64,000 nt of DNA from the NCBI GenBank assembly GCA_914767715.1, contig OU612067.1:10292001-10356000 (forward strand). Direction: 5' to 3'. The position numbers were made by a program, and so were the translations under genes. Within the stretch, counting starts at the first letter, position 1. Each line of letters begins with the position of its first letter. Origin of the DNA: Membranipora membranacea (lineage: Eukaryota > Bryozoa > Gymnolaemata > Cheilostomatida > Membraniporidae). The notes under the pieces are model-generated. The model did not search any database. It worked only from the letters and a program-made list of their open reading frames with translations, and was not told where the DNA came from. Below are positions 63,789 through 64,000 of this stretch, piece after piece.

Positions 63789-64000
63789 ATGAGTGCCCTG
63801 CCCCCTGATGGCCCTCTCACATCTCCAACCAGGAATCCGGGGGAGTTAGGCATCTTAAAGATAAAACATTGTCAGATGAGTAACTGTGCAGAATTAGATA
63901 TAAATCTTTTTAATGTTGATGGAAACCAAGTTGAGCATAAACTTGTGGTTTGTGAGCCGCCTGTTATAAATCGTTGGGAAAAGGATTTTCAAACATTGTT
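63789..64000 (+). CDS. Possible 5' coding exon running off the right edge
   Basis: ATG at 63789 opens a frame without stops to the window end (70 codons). The translation has ordinary composition: MSALPPDGPLTSPTRN, then KIKHCQMSNCAELDINLF and VVCEPPVINRWEK. The Kozak context (AAAAATGA) is acceptable. No domain is recognised, and chance openness cannot be excluded. Confidence 0.3.
   Translation, partial: MSALPPDGPLTSPTRNPGELGILKIKHCQMSNCAELDINLFNVDGNQVEHKLVVCEPPVINRWEKDFQTL

Overview
The window reads as nuclear DNA of an AT-rich invertebrate animal. Genes are split by short GT-AG introns of about 0.1-1.7 kb. Extracellular modules (FN2, CUB, sushi, discoidin-like) sit on their own phase-1 exons, and the spaces are full of decayed LINEs, a BEL/Pao element, DNA transposons and tRNA-like SINEs. 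A sponge or another early-branching or marine invertebrate fits, but the species cannot be fixed from the sequence. All gene models were spliced by hand from consensus sites, reading phase and comparison between copies; nothing was searched.

Layout. 1-5.8 kb: non-coding DNA with a SINE, a 5'-truncated LINE (2.3-3.9 kb) and tandem repeats. 5.8-6.9 kb (minus): partial PAN-like plus discoidin-like gene with an apparent frameshift. 13.0-20.2 kb (minus): receptor A, a complete ten-exon model (signal peptide, FN2, CUB, sushi, CUB, Thr/Ser stalk, TM, Tyr-rich tail; 720 aa), with a decayed copy of its last exon at 11.8-11.95 kb. 18.98-19.88 kb: an inverted-repeat-bounded element in its first intron that holds a LINE fragment. 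21.8-23.3 kb: a DNA transposon with 31-bp inverted repeats. 23.9-24.9 kb (minus): relic receptor E. 27.2-28.75 kb: decayed R2/NeSL-like LINE. 29.7-34.8 kb (minus): a ten-exon gene joining a VWA domain to a protein-kinase fold that lacks the HRD aspartate and the DFG motif. 36.9-39.8 kb: transposon graveyard. 41.0-57.2 kb (plus): tandem receptors B (pseudogene), C (670 aa) and D (525 aa), start codons 5,856 and 5,907 bp apart. 59.3-59.7 kb: a 7-bp minisatellite and relic receptor F. 62-64 kb: SINE pieces, a MULE transposase fragment and a possible first exon at the right edge.

How it fits together. The centre of interest is a local family of single-pass receptors in two oppositely oriented groups (A and E on minus; B, C, D and F on plus). 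Ectodomains are conserved, while the cytoplasmic tails have diverged and are rich in tyrosine motifs. Between the groups lies an intracellular VWA-pseudokinase. The mix of intact, decayed and freshly altered copies (including an intron of C that appears to have become coding) looks like a birth-and-death receptor cluster of the kind seen in recognition or immune families. That role is inference; no ligand or pathway can be read from the DNA.
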